From assembly GCF_034377285.1 (NCBI RefSeq), contig NZ_CP139715.1:310001-374000 (forward strand): DNA of 64,000 nucleotides, given 5' to 3'. A program made the position numbers and the translations under genes. Under the pieces are notes generated by a model, which was not told the DNA's origin, searched no databases, and saw nothing but the letters and a program-made list of their open reading frames with translations. Source of the DNA: Thalassobaculum sp. OXR-137 (GTDB taxonomy: Bacteria; Pseudomonadota; Alphaproteobacteria; Thalassobaculales; Thalassobaculaceae). The stretch's first letter is position 1; the number at the start of each line of letters is the position of its first letter. Shown here in pieces: positions 29,664 through 37,515 of the stretch.

Positions 29664-30383
29664 TTACGCGCGCTCCGAACCAGCGTCCAGCATGGCGGAT
29701 GCGACCACGCCCGCGTCGATGCGCTCGGCCGGCACATCCAGCACCACCACGCCCCGGCGCAGCACGATGGCCCGGTCGGCGACCGCCAGCGCCCGGGGTA
29801 CGGCCTGCTCCGCCAGCACGACCGCCACCCCCGACTCGGCGAGGCCGCGGATGGCGGCGAAGACGTCGTCCAGCACCACCGGCGCCAGGCCGATGGACGG
29901 CTCGTCCAGCAGGATGACCGTCGGCTCGGCGATCACGGCGCGGGCGATGGCGAGCATCTGCTGCTGCCCCCCGGACAGGGTCCAGGCCAGGGCGTCCCGG
30001 CGCTCCGCCAGAACAGGGAACAGGGCGCAGACCCGGTCGAACGCCTTTGCGCGCGCCGCCGCCGGACCGACCGCGGCGACGTCCAGGGTCTCGGCCACGG
30101 TCAGACCGGGGAACAGCCGCCGCCCTTCCGGGCACCAGCCGATGCCGGCGCGCACCCGCTGTTCCAGCCGCAGGTGGGTGACGTCCCTGCCGTCGACCCT
30201 GATCGCGCCGGCGGTCACCGGGTCGGCGCCGGCCACGGCGCGGATCAGGCTCGACTTGCCCGCGCCGTTCGCCCCCATGACCGCGACCACCTCGCCGGCC
30301 CCGCAGGAGAAGCTGGCCTGATCGACCGCCACGCCCTCGGCATGGGTCACCGTCAGCCCGTCCAGTTCCAGGCGCTGGGTCAT
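29664..30383 (-). CDS. ABC transporter ATP-binding protein, LivF-type
   Basis: 239-aa ATPase of the branched-chain amino acid (HAAT) importer class. Walker A MGANGAGKSSLI, signature LSGGQQQMLAIARA, Walker B VILLDEPSIGLAP. Its ATG overlaps the stop of the fused permease-ATPase gene as TGATG. Part of the TPP-riboswitch operon, so the cargo is predicted to be thiamine-related, not a branched-chain amino acid. Confidence 0.9.
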   Translation of the reverse strand: MTQRLELDGLTVTHAEGVAVDQASFSCGAGEVVAVMGANGAGKSSLIRAVAGADPVTAGAIRVDGRDVTHLRLEQRVRAGIGWCPEGRRLFPGLTVAETLDVAAVGPAAARAKAFDRVCALFPVLAERRDALAWTLSGGQQQMLAIARAVIAEPTVILLDEPSIGLAPVVLDDVFAAIRGLAESGVAVVLAEQAVPRALAVADRAIVLRRGVVVLDVPAERIDAGVVASAMLDAGSERA

Positions 30384-32041
30384 CAGGCGGCCTCTTCCCC
30401 GAGGTACGCGGCGACCACGGCCGGATCGGCGCGCACGGCATCGGTCAATCCGGCGGCCAGCACCCGGCCCGCATCCAGGCAGACCAGCCGGTCGGCGATC
30501 GGCAGCAGGAAGTCCATGCCGTGCTCGACCACCACCACCGCCATCCCGTCCCCCGCGAGATCGCGCAGCAGCCGGGCGAGGTCGGCCCGCTCCGACGCGC
30601 TCAGCCCCGAGGCCGGTTCGTCCAGCAGCAGGACGGTGGGGCCCGTGGCCAGCGCCCGGGCGATGTCCAGGCGCCGCCGGTCGGCCGGACCCAGGGACGC
30701 TGTGGCGGCGCGCGCCTTGTGCGCCAGTCCGACCCGCTCCAGCGCGGCCATGCCGGCGGCGGCCGGAGCGGCGGCGGAGACCGCCGCCAGCACGTCGACC
30801 CCGTCGGGGATCTCCGGATGCTGGAAGCCCCGGGCGAGGCCCAGGGCGGCGCGGGCGCGGGGCGGCTGGGCCAGCAGCGGGATGGCATCCAGCCGGACGA
30901 TCCCGCCATCGGCGCTCTCCAGCCCGGTGACGATGTTGAGCAGGGTGGTCTTGCCGGATCCGTTGGCGCCGATGATGCCGGTCACCTCGCCGGCGCGGGC
31001 GTCGAATCCGGCCCCGTCCAGCGCCTGAACCCCGCCGAACCGCTTGGTCAGCTTCTCGGCGCGCAGCACCGAGATCTTGCGGCCCTTGGCCCGCAGCGGC
31101 TGCGGCACCGGTCCGGGCAGGTCGGGCAGGACCTTTGCCAGCAGCCCATCGATCCCGCGCGGCAGCAGGATCACCGCGGCCAGCAGCACGACGCCATAGG
31201 CCAGCAGATAGGCCTGCTCCAGCCCGCGGAACACCTCCGGCAGCGGCACCAGCAGGACCGAGCCGACGACCGCGCCCCACGCACTGCCCCGGCCGCCGAC
31301 CACGGCGATCGCCAGCAGGGTGACCATGACGTCGAACCGGGCGACGGCGGGAGAGACGACGCCGAGGCCGAGAGCCTGGAACCCGCCGGCGAACCCGGCC
31401 AGCGCGCCGGCGACGGCGAAGACCAGCAGCCGGGCGCCGACCGGGTCGAGGCCCAGGGCGATTGCGGTCAGCGGCGCATCGCGCAGGGTCGCTAGCCGCG
31501 CGGCCCTCCCGGATGCGGTCACCCACCAGAAGATTCCGAGCGCCAGCGCCACGCCGCCCCAGACCACCGCGAGCAGGCGCCAGCCGCCGCCGAGGTCGAG
31601 GCCGAGCACCGTCAGCGGCGGGATGCCATACATCCCGTTCGCCCCGCCGGTGACCTCCAGATTGGTCACGGCGAGCAGGACGAGCTGGGCCAGACCGAGG
31701 GTGGCCAGCGCCACGTAATGGGACTCTAGCCGGGCGATGGGGATCGCGACCAGCGCGCCGGCCAGAGCCGGCACCACGATCGACAGGCCGAGCCCGGCCA
31801 GCGGCGGCCAGCCCCAGCTCACGGTCGCCAGCGCCAGGGCATAGGCGCCGACGGCGAACAGCGCGCCCTGGCTCAGCGCCAGCAGCCCGAGCCGTCCGAA
31901 GACGAGCTGGAAGCCGATCGCGGCGATGGCGTAGGTTCCGGCCAGGGTGGCGATCCGCAGGGCGTAATCGTCCCCGGCGCCGATCAGGGCACCGCCCGCC
32001 GCCAGCAGCAGCACGGCGTAGACAAGGCTGCGTCTGTTCAC
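30383..32041 (-). CDS. Fused LivM-type permease and LivG-type ATPase
   Basis: 552-aa fusion. Residues 1 to about 300 are a LivM permease with about 8 to 10 membrane spans (LVFGRLGLLALSQGALFAVG; VVGGRGSAWGAVVGS). Residues about 325-552 are a LivG ATPase: Walker A IGANGSGKTTLLN, signature LGPADRRRLDIARAL, in which the usual SGGQ is replaced, and Walker B VLLLDEPASGLS. The GTG start lies 21 nt after the LivH-type gene. The fusion is known in some HAAT systems but separate genes are usual. Part of the TPP operon. Confidence 0.88.
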   Translation of the reverse strand: MNRRSLVYAVLLLAAGGALIGAGDDYALRIATLAGTYAIAAIGFQLVFGRLGLLALSQGALFAVGAYALALATVSWGWPPLAGLGLSIVVPALAGALVAIPIARLESHYVALATLGLAQLVLLAVTNLEVTGGANGMYGIPPLTVLGLDLGGGWRLLAVVWGGVALALGIFWWVTASGRAARLATLRDAPLTAIALGLDPVGARLLVFAVAGALAGFAGGFQALGLGVVSPAVARFDVMVTLLAIAVVGGRGSAWGAVVGSVLLVPLPEVFRGLEQAYLLAYGVVLLAAVILLPRGIDGLLAKVLPDLPGPVPQPLRAKGRKISVLRAEKLTKRFGGVQALDGAGFDARAGEVTGIIGANGSGKTTLLNIVTGLESADGGIVRLDAIPLLAQPPRARAALGLARGFQHPEIPDGVDVLAAVSAAAPAAAGMAALERVGLAHKARAATASLGPADRRRLDIARALATGPTVLLLDEPASGLSASERADLARLLRDLAGDGMAVVVVEHGMDFLLPIADRLVCLDAGRVLAAGLTDAVRADPAVVAAYLGEEAA

Positions 32042-32062
32042 TCCACCCTCACTGCGGACCGT

Positions 32063-32953
32063 TCATGCCCGGCGCCCCTCGGCCTCGCCGAAGAGACCCT
32101 GGGGACGCAGCATGAGCAGGACCAGCACCCCGAGATAAAGCATCGCTTCGGCCACCAGATAGGAGACCGCGGCGGCGACCATCACCTCGAACACGGCGAT
32201 CAGCAGCGCGGCGAGTGCCGCTCCCCAGATCCGGCCCCAGCCGCCGACCACCACGGCGATATACGCCTTCAGCATGAAACCCGCGCCGTCGGTCGGCGTC
32301 ACGAAATACTGGTTGGACAGCAGCAACCCCGCGCCGCCGGCCAGCGCCCCGGCCAGAGCGAAGGTGGCGCCGATTGTGATCCGCAGGTCGATGCCGCAGG
32401 CCCTGGCCATTTCCGGATCCTGCGCCGCCGCCCGCAGCCGCCGGCCGAACCGGGTCCGGTGCAGCAGAATGTGGACCGCCGCGCAGAGCACGCCCGCCAC
32501 GGCGATGGTCGCGAGCTGCTGGTAGGACAGCGCCGCGCCCAGCAGTTCGACCATGCCGCCCCCCACCAGCGGAGGACCGACACGGGGCTGCGGCCCGGCA
32601 CCCAGCGCGATCGCGTGCTGCAGGATCAGGCCCACGGCGATGGTCGAGATGAACACCGAGACCGGCGGCGCCCGGCGCAAGGGCACGTAGGCGACCGCCG
32701 CCAGCAGCACGCCGCCGGCCGCCATCGCGGCCAGGACCGCCGGCAACAGGATCAGCCCCGGAACCGGCAGGCCGTCCGGCAGGAGACTCGCCAGCGCGAC
32801 TGCCGCGAATCCGCCGGCCATCACCAGGTCGCCATGGGCGAAATTAACCGCACCCACGGCATTGATGATCAGCACAAAACCTAATGCTGTCAGCGCGTAA
32901 GCCGAGCCGAGCGCGAGCGCCGTCGCAAGCAATTGGAGAGCCGTTTCCACCAT
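32063..32953 (-). CDS. ABC transporter permease, LivH-type
   Basis: 296-aa inner-membrane permease with about 8 spans. LGFVLIINAVGAVNFAHGDL is the LivH signature near the N-terminus, and VVGGWGRIWGAALAALLI is the C-terminal coupling region. It follows the binding protein by 27 nt. Belongs to the TPP-riboswitch operon. Confidence 0.92.
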   Translation of the reverse strand: MVETALQLLATALALGSAYALTALGFVLIINAVGAVNFAHGDLVMAGGFAAVALASLLPDGLPVPGLILLPAVLAAMAAGGVLLAAVAYVPLRRAPPVSVFISTIAVGLILQHAIALGAGPQPRVGPPLVGGGMVELLGAALSYQQLATIAVAGVLCAAVHILLHRTRFGRRLRAAAQDPEMARACGIDLRITIGATFALAGALAGGAGLLLSNQYFVTPTDGAGFMLKAYIAVVVGGWGRIWGAALAALLIAVFEVMVAAAVSYLVAEAMLYLGVLVLLMLRPQGLFGEAEGRRA

Positions 32954-32980
32954 GCCCGCATTATATCAGCGAGAACCGGG

Positions 32981-34126
32981 TCAGCGGATACCGTCGACGT
33001 TGTCGTAGCGCTTCTTCACCGACGGCACCCGCGTCTGCCCGTCGTAGCACAGGATGATGGCGTCATGGGCCATGTTGCCGGTGCCGTCGGAGACATACTC
33101 CATGGCGAGCCCTTGGTAGCGGTGCCCGGCGAGCCAGTCCCTGACCTGGGAGGCGGTGCGCGCCCCGTCGGCGAGCGCCGCCAGCACCATGTTCATGCCG
33201 TCATACTGCGCCAGCGCGAAGGCGTCGGGCTCGGCCTGAAAGCGGGCGCGGTAGGCCTTGGCGAAGGCGGCGATCTCCGGCGTGCTTTCGGAGATCGGCG
33301 AGGACGCGCTTTCGGCGCAGACGCCGGCCAGGGCGGCGGGCTCGACCAGGGCGGCGGTGGTCGGCTGGTGCAGGGCCGAGCCCGCGACGATCTTGCCGGC
33401 GAAGCCGCGCTCATGGGCCTGGCGCACGGCGAGCGCGGTGGGGCCTGAGTGGAGCTGCAGCAGGATACCGTCCGCCCCGGCCGCCGCCACCCGCTCCAGG
33501 GCGGGCACGAAGTCCTTCACGCCCGGATCGACGGCTTCCTCCAGCACCGGCTCGACGCCGAGTTCCGCCAGGACGCGGACCAGCTCGGCATGGCCGCTCT
33601 GGCCGTAGGCGGTGGTCTGGTACAGGATCGCCGGCTTCTCCATGCCGAGCTCCTCGACCGCATAGCGGGCCTGGGCAACCTTCACCACCGCGTCGGTCGG
33701 GAAGAAGCGGAACACCACGTCGTAGCCGAGTTCGGTCAGCTTGGCGGTGCCGGACACGGTGATCAGCGGCACGTCGGCCCGGTCGGCGATCGGCGCCATG
33801 GCGAGCATCTGGGTGCCAAAGATCGGCGCGGCGATGGCGACCGGATTCTGCCGGTCCAGCGCCCGGCGCAGGGCGGTGACGGCGACTTCCGGCGAGGTGG
33901 CGGTGTCGGCCACGTCATAGGCGACGGCGACCCCGTCCGGCGGATTGTCCAGGGCCAGGACGGCACCGTTGCGCTGAGCGGTGCCCTCCAGCGCCAGAAA
34001 GCCGGTGATCGGCACCAGCACGGAAACCGCAAGCGGATCGTCGGCCCGGGCGGTCTGCGCGGCACCGGCCAGGATCGCGGCGGCGGCACCGAGACTCGCG
34101 AGGGAACGGGCAAAAGGCAAAGGCAT
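32981..34126 (-). CDS. Periplasmic binding protein of a Liv-type ABC importer under a TPP riboswitch
   Basis: 381-aa type I periplasmic binding protein of the leucine/isoleucine/valine-binding class. The signal peptide ends TARA-DD. LAVSVLVPITGFLALEGTA is the N-terminal lobe start and EIAAFAKAYRARFQAEPDAFAL the C-terminal lobe. CGAGGAGTGAG lies before the ATG. About 80 nt upstream is a TPP riboswitch on the same strand, which makes thiamine, HMP or a degradation product the predicted ligand. Amino-acid contacts used by LivJ are not obviously conserved, but I cannot align it. Confidence 0.85.
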   Translation of the reverse strand: MPLPFARSLASLGAAAAILAGAAQTARADDPLAVSVLVPITGFLALEGTAQRNGAVLALDNPPDGVAVAYDVADTATSPEVAVTALRRALDRQNPVAIAAPIFGTQMLAMAPIADRADVPLITVSGTAKLTELGYDVVFRFFPTDAVVKVAQARYAVEELGMEKPAILYQTTAYGQSGHAELVRVLAELGVEPVLEEAVDPGVKDFVPALERVAAAGADGILLQLHSGPTALAVRQAHERGFAGKIVAGSALHQPTTAALVEPAALAGVCAESASSPISESTPEIAAFAKAYRARFQAEPDAFALAQYDGMNMVLAALADGARTASQVRDWLAGHRYQGLAMEYVSDGTGNMAHDAIILCYDGQTRVPSVKKRYDNVDGIR

Positions 34127-34204
34127 GGCGTCTCACTCCTCGGGACGGCTTTCCGGGGGAGGGACCGAGCGTTCGGCGTTCTCGAAGGAGGGCAATCGAC
34201 AAGC

Positions 34205-34295
34205 GCCGTGACGACTCCCTCCGCCGGCGCGACCCGGTTCAGGTTCGATGGGTTTGATCTCAGCCCCCGTCGGGAGGCACCCCAGCATCACCCCG
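34205..34295 (-). ncRNA. TPP (THI-element) riboswitch
   Basis: On the minus strand the order is GGGGTGCC (34285-34278), GGGGGCTGAGATC, AAACCC, GAACCTGAACC, GGGTCGCGCCGGCG and GGAGGGAGTC (to 34211). These are the conserved THI-box blocks, with CTGAGA, GAACCTGA and the CCGG...GCCGGCG stem. It precedes the Liv-type binding protein gene. A stretch TCCCTCC at about 34158-34164 (minus strand) could pair with GGAGGGA to form an alternative structure. Confidence 0.93.
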
Positions 34296-34433
34296 CGACC
34301 ATGAGCCCTGCCCCGGCCCGTGTCAAATCCCACAATACGTGCACTTGATTCCAGTAATTCTCTTTTTTAACGTTGTCTTGTCGGGAGCAGCGTCCATGCG
34401 TTGATGGAAGCGGCTGGGTTGGGGGACCGCGAC

Positions 34434-35963
34434 ATGAACACGGACACGACTGAGATAGCGCGCGCGTCACCGCAGAGCCCGCCCCGGCCGGCGGACCGGC
34501 GTCGGCGGTATTTTGCCCGGTTCCTGACCATGCTGCTGCTGGGCCTCACGCTCCAGAGCATCGATCCTTTCGGCTTCCTGCAATACACCGAGAAAAAGAC
34601 CCTCGACCTGTTCAGCTTCATGATGGGGCCCGAGCTGCCGTCGACGTGGAACCAGGAAATGGCGGTGGTGCTGATCGACGATGTCTTCGTCGAGACCCAC
34701 TCGAAATGGCCGATGCCCTATATCGACCATGCCCGGGTGCTGAAGAAGATCCTGACCTTCGAGCCCAGAGCGGTTTTCGTCGACCTGCTCTTCACCAAGG
34801 ACAAGGACGTCAAGGGCATCGTGCCGCTGATCCTGGTGCTCAACGAATACAAGCGGAAGAACATCAAGGTCTTCGTCACATCGGCGGAATCCCGCTCCGG
34901 GATGCTGCCGCAGATCGCCAATCTCGTGACGCCGGTGACCACGCGGCTGACCCGGGACGAGATCGACTACCTGGATTACCGGCTGTGGCGCGAAAGCTCG
35001 ATGACCCATCAGGCGCCGGCCAACGCCCTGATCGGTGCGTATTGCGCGCGCATGCCGCGCGATCCGGAGCGCCACGAGGCCTGGGGCCTGGCCTGCAGCC
35101 GGCTCCTCGATCCCAAGCAGCGCGGCACTGAGTCCGAGACCGTGGTGCTGCCCAACCCCAACGCCAAATCGGAGCTGGAGCGCGGCCGGGACTCCGAGAC
35201 CAAGGTCACCCTCAGCTTCGACTCCGAGACCATGCTGCTGCTTTGGGGAACCGAGGAGGCCGAGGCCAACTGGAAGGCGTTCAGGTGCAATCCGGAGGTC
35301 GGCACCAGCTGGCACGGTCAGGTGATCAACTGGGTCTCGCTGGAGCCGGAGGACACGCTGCAACGCTGTCCGCGATATCCCACGCTGCTGCTGGACAATC
35401 TGCTGGGCGGCTTTCCCGACGACAAGCTGGCGGAATACCTGACCGACAAGATCGTGTTCTACGGGCCGGAGATCGAGGGCGCGACAGTGTGGACCGCGCC
35501 GCCCACCCATGAGGCGCTGTCCGCTACCTACACCCACGCCACCGCGCTCGAAAACCTGCTGATGTTCGGCAAGGACTACTACGTGATGGACAGGAAGGTC
35601 CTGGGCGTCAGCCTGAAAAGCCTCTTCGAGCTGACGATCTGGACCGTGCTGTGCCTGGTGGTCTCCTTCGGGGCCGCCGTGCTGAAGCCGATCGCCCCCG
35701 GGCCAGAGCATTCGATCGGCTACCGCTTCCTGTTCGACCTCTCGTCCTTCGTGATGCTCAGCATGGTCGGCATCCTGCTGACGACGGTTCAGGTCGCCGC
35801 CTTCCACATCGCGCCGGCGAACCTGCTGGGGATCATCTCCATCGTCTTCGCCATCTCGTCCGTCCACAGCTCCGAGTACTTCGGCTACCTGGAGGACCGC
35901 CTGCAGACCCTGATGCGGTCGCTCAGCTTTCCGCCTCCGCAACCCCAGCGCCCCCGTCCGTGA
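34434..35963 (+). CDS. CHASE2-domain membrane protein without an output domain
   Basis: 509 aa. A transmembrane helix at about 30-48 (FLTMLLLGLTLQS) leads into a large extracytoplasmic CHASE2-like domain (about 55-385: AVVLIDDVFVE, HARVLKKILTFEPRAVFVDLLF, DKIVFYGPE). Three further helices follow (about 400-480), and the protein ends shortly after in a proline-rich tail, with no kinase, cyclase or GGDEF domain. Start at 34434 is chosen for GGGGGACC upstream; in-frame ATG/TTG at 34404/34401 are alternatives. It is followed by an exported protein and an M48 peptidase on the same strand, so a sensing role in that unit is inferred. Confidence 0.75.
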   Translation: MNTDTTEIARASPQSPPRPADRRRRYFARFLTMLLLGLTLQSIDPFGFLQYTEKKTLDLFSFMMGPELPSTWNQEMAVVLIDDVFVETHSKWPMPYIDHARVLKKILTFEPRAVFVDLLFTKDKDVKGIVPLILVLNEYKRKNIKVFVTSAESRSGMLPQIANLVTPVTTRLTRDEIDYLDYRLWRESSMTHQAPANALIGAYCARMPRDPERHEAWGLACSRLLDPKQRGTESETVVLPNPNAKSELERGRDSETKVTLSFDSETMLLLWGTEEAEANWKAFRCNPEVGTSWHGQVINWVSLEPEDTLQRCPRYPTLLLDNLLGGFPDDKLAEYLTDKIVFYGPEIEGATVWTAPPTHEALSATYTHATALENLLMFGKDYYVMDRKVLGVSLKSLFELTIWTVLCLVVSFGAAVLKPIAPGPEHSIGYRFLFDLSSFVMLSMVGILLTTVQVAAFHIAPANLLGIISIVFAISSVHSSEYFGYLEDRLQTLMRSLSFPPPQPQRPRP

Positions 35964-36001
35964 CTGCTGCCCCGAGCACGGCCAACCAGAAGGACCCGCG
36001 C

Positions 36002-36382
36002 ATGACCGGATCATGGAACAGAAGAACGGCGATACTGCTGTTGGCCGGATTCTGCGGCATCGGCCTGGCGCCGTTGCCCGCCGCCTCGGAGCAGGTCGTG
36101 ATCGAGAAGCTGCTCAGCAACGATCTGCCGCTGTATCAGCCAGAGACCATGGCCGAGCTGAACCGGCTGTCGGCCGCCGCCGCTCAGCAGCGGCTTCCGC
36201 TCGACGCGCAGCTCAACGAGATGGGCATGTACGACGCGGTGATCGACGGCAAGAAGGTCTGGATCAACCCGGCCGACGTCGTCACCTCGGACGCCGCCGC
36301 GCTGAAGGAGCGGTGCCACGCGAATGCGGGAACCCAGGCGAGCTCGAGCACCGCCCGCGCGTTCGGGAGCGGCTGTCAATGA
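36002..36382 (+). CDS. Small exported protein between CHASE2 and M48 genes
   Basis: 126 aa. A signal peptide (RTAILLLAGFCGIGLAPLPAAS) precedes a mature part of about 95 residues with two cysteines (ALKERCHANAG and the C-terminal GSGCQ). The phrase LNEMGMYDAVIDGKKVWINPADVV is a possible short folded domain. No family recognised. It begins 38 nt after the CHASE2 stop and overlaps the M48 start as ATGA, so it belongs to the same unit. Confidence 0.7.
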   Translation: MTGSWNRRTAILLLAGFCGIGLAPLPAASEQVVIEKLLSNDLPLYQPETMAELNRLSAAAAQQRLPLDAQLNEMGMYDAVIDGKKVWINPADVVTSDAAALKERCHANAGTQASSSTARAFGSGCQ

Positions 36383-37446
36383 CCGCCCCCCGCGTCACAA
36401 GGTATGTCGCCGCTCTGCTCGTCGCGGGCGCGGCCCTGACGACGGTCCTTTCGACAGGAAGCGCCGTCGCCGATCCGGGCGACGACAATCAGACCGGCCC
36501 CGTCACCACCCGGGAGATCGGACGGGACCGGCTGTTCAGCGTGTTCCAGAGCCATTACGGCGAGGTGAAGGCCCGGCCGGAGGCGATGCGCCAACGCCTC
36601 ACCGCCGACCGGCGCGCGATGGAGAAGGAAGGCTACGTCTTTCTCGATGCCCCCAAGACCAACAAGTACCTGAACGCCGTCCTCGCGAACTGCCTGTCCA
36701 CCGTCGGACCGCGGCCCAACCTGCCGGTCACCGTCAACCTGATCGCCTCCTATTCGAAGACCGGGGAGCCGATGAGCACGATCCTGGCGAACCGCAGCGG
36801 GCTGATCCTGATCTCGGTCGGCACGCTCCAGCTTCTGGACAGCCCGCTGGAGCTCGGCTTCCTGCTGGCGCACGAGTACGGCCACGTCGCCATGCAGCAC
36901 CCCAACAACTCGGCCGAGTTCGAAGCCATGCTGGAAAGCGATGCGTCGGCCGGCGCGCGGACGGCGGTCGGCGCCTTCAAGCACTTCGCCGGCAACAAGA
37001 GCTTCGAGAACATGCTGAAGCGCCGGCACGAGGACCACGCCGATTTCTACGGGATCGATGCCATGCGGGAGTGCGGCTACAACACCGCCCTCGCCTTCAA
37101 GGTCCTGGAGACGATCGGCGACTGGCACTCGGAGACGTCGGTCTTCGAGACCCAGCGCGAGTTGGAGGCCCGCAACAAATCCAAGGACCAGGAGAAGGAA
37201 GGGCTGGGCGGCATCTTCAAGGGGCTCGGCACCGCCTTCGCCACCGGGCTCACCGCCCTGTCGGATTCAGAGGAACACCACACCCGCTCGCAGACCGACC
37301 GGCGCCAGCTCCTGAACCTCTACGAGAAGGAGTACTACAAGGCGCCGAAATTCGACATGAACAAGATGCGGGACGCCCTGGCCCAGTGGCGGGTCTTCAA
37401 GGAATCGACCGAATGGGCGGCACTCAAGAAGCGCTACGGCGGCTAG
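36379..37446 (+). CDS. M48-family metallopeptidase
   Basis: 355-aa exported zinc peptidase. A signal peptide ends AVA-DP. The HExxH zinc site is LAHEYGHVAMQHP (about residue 173) and the third ligand lies in RHEDHADFYGID. No transmembrane segment or TPR repeats can be seen, so it resembles the LoiP/BepA-type periplasmic group but is short. The ATGA overlap with the upstream gene implies coupling. A hairpin terminator follows. Confidence 0.85.
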   Translation: MTAPRVTRYVAALLVAGAALTTVLSTGSAVADPGDDNQTGPVTTREIGRDRLFSVFQSHYGEVKARPEAMRQRLTADRRAMEKEGYVFLDAPKTNKYLNAVLANCLSTVGPRPNLPVTVNLIASYSKTGEPMSTILANRSGLILISVGTLQLLDSPLELGFLLAHEYGHVAMQHPNNSAEFEAMLESDASAGARTAVGAFKHFAGNKSFENMLKRRHEDHADFYGIDAMRECGYNTALAFKVLETIGDWHSETSVFETQRELEARNKSKDQEKEGLGGIFKGLGTAFATGLTALSDSEEHHTRSQTDRRQLLNLYEKEYYKAPKFDMNKMRDALAQWRVFKESTEWAALKKRYGG

Positions 37447-37462
37447 GCCCGCTCAAAGGAGA

Positions 37463-37490
37463 GCAACCTCCGGGCCGGGAGGTTGCTTCC
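37463..37490 (+). terminator. Hairpin terminator of the CHASE2-M48 unit
   Basis: A 9-bp perfect stem GCAACCTCC/GGAGGTTGC around a 6-nt loop lies 17 nt after the M48 stop. Only TTCC follows, so the U-tract is weak; it may be a bidirectional barrier to the convergent chemoreceptor gene. Confidence 0.6.
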
Positions 37491-37515
37491 GTGGTGCTCC
37501 GCGTGACCCCAGACG

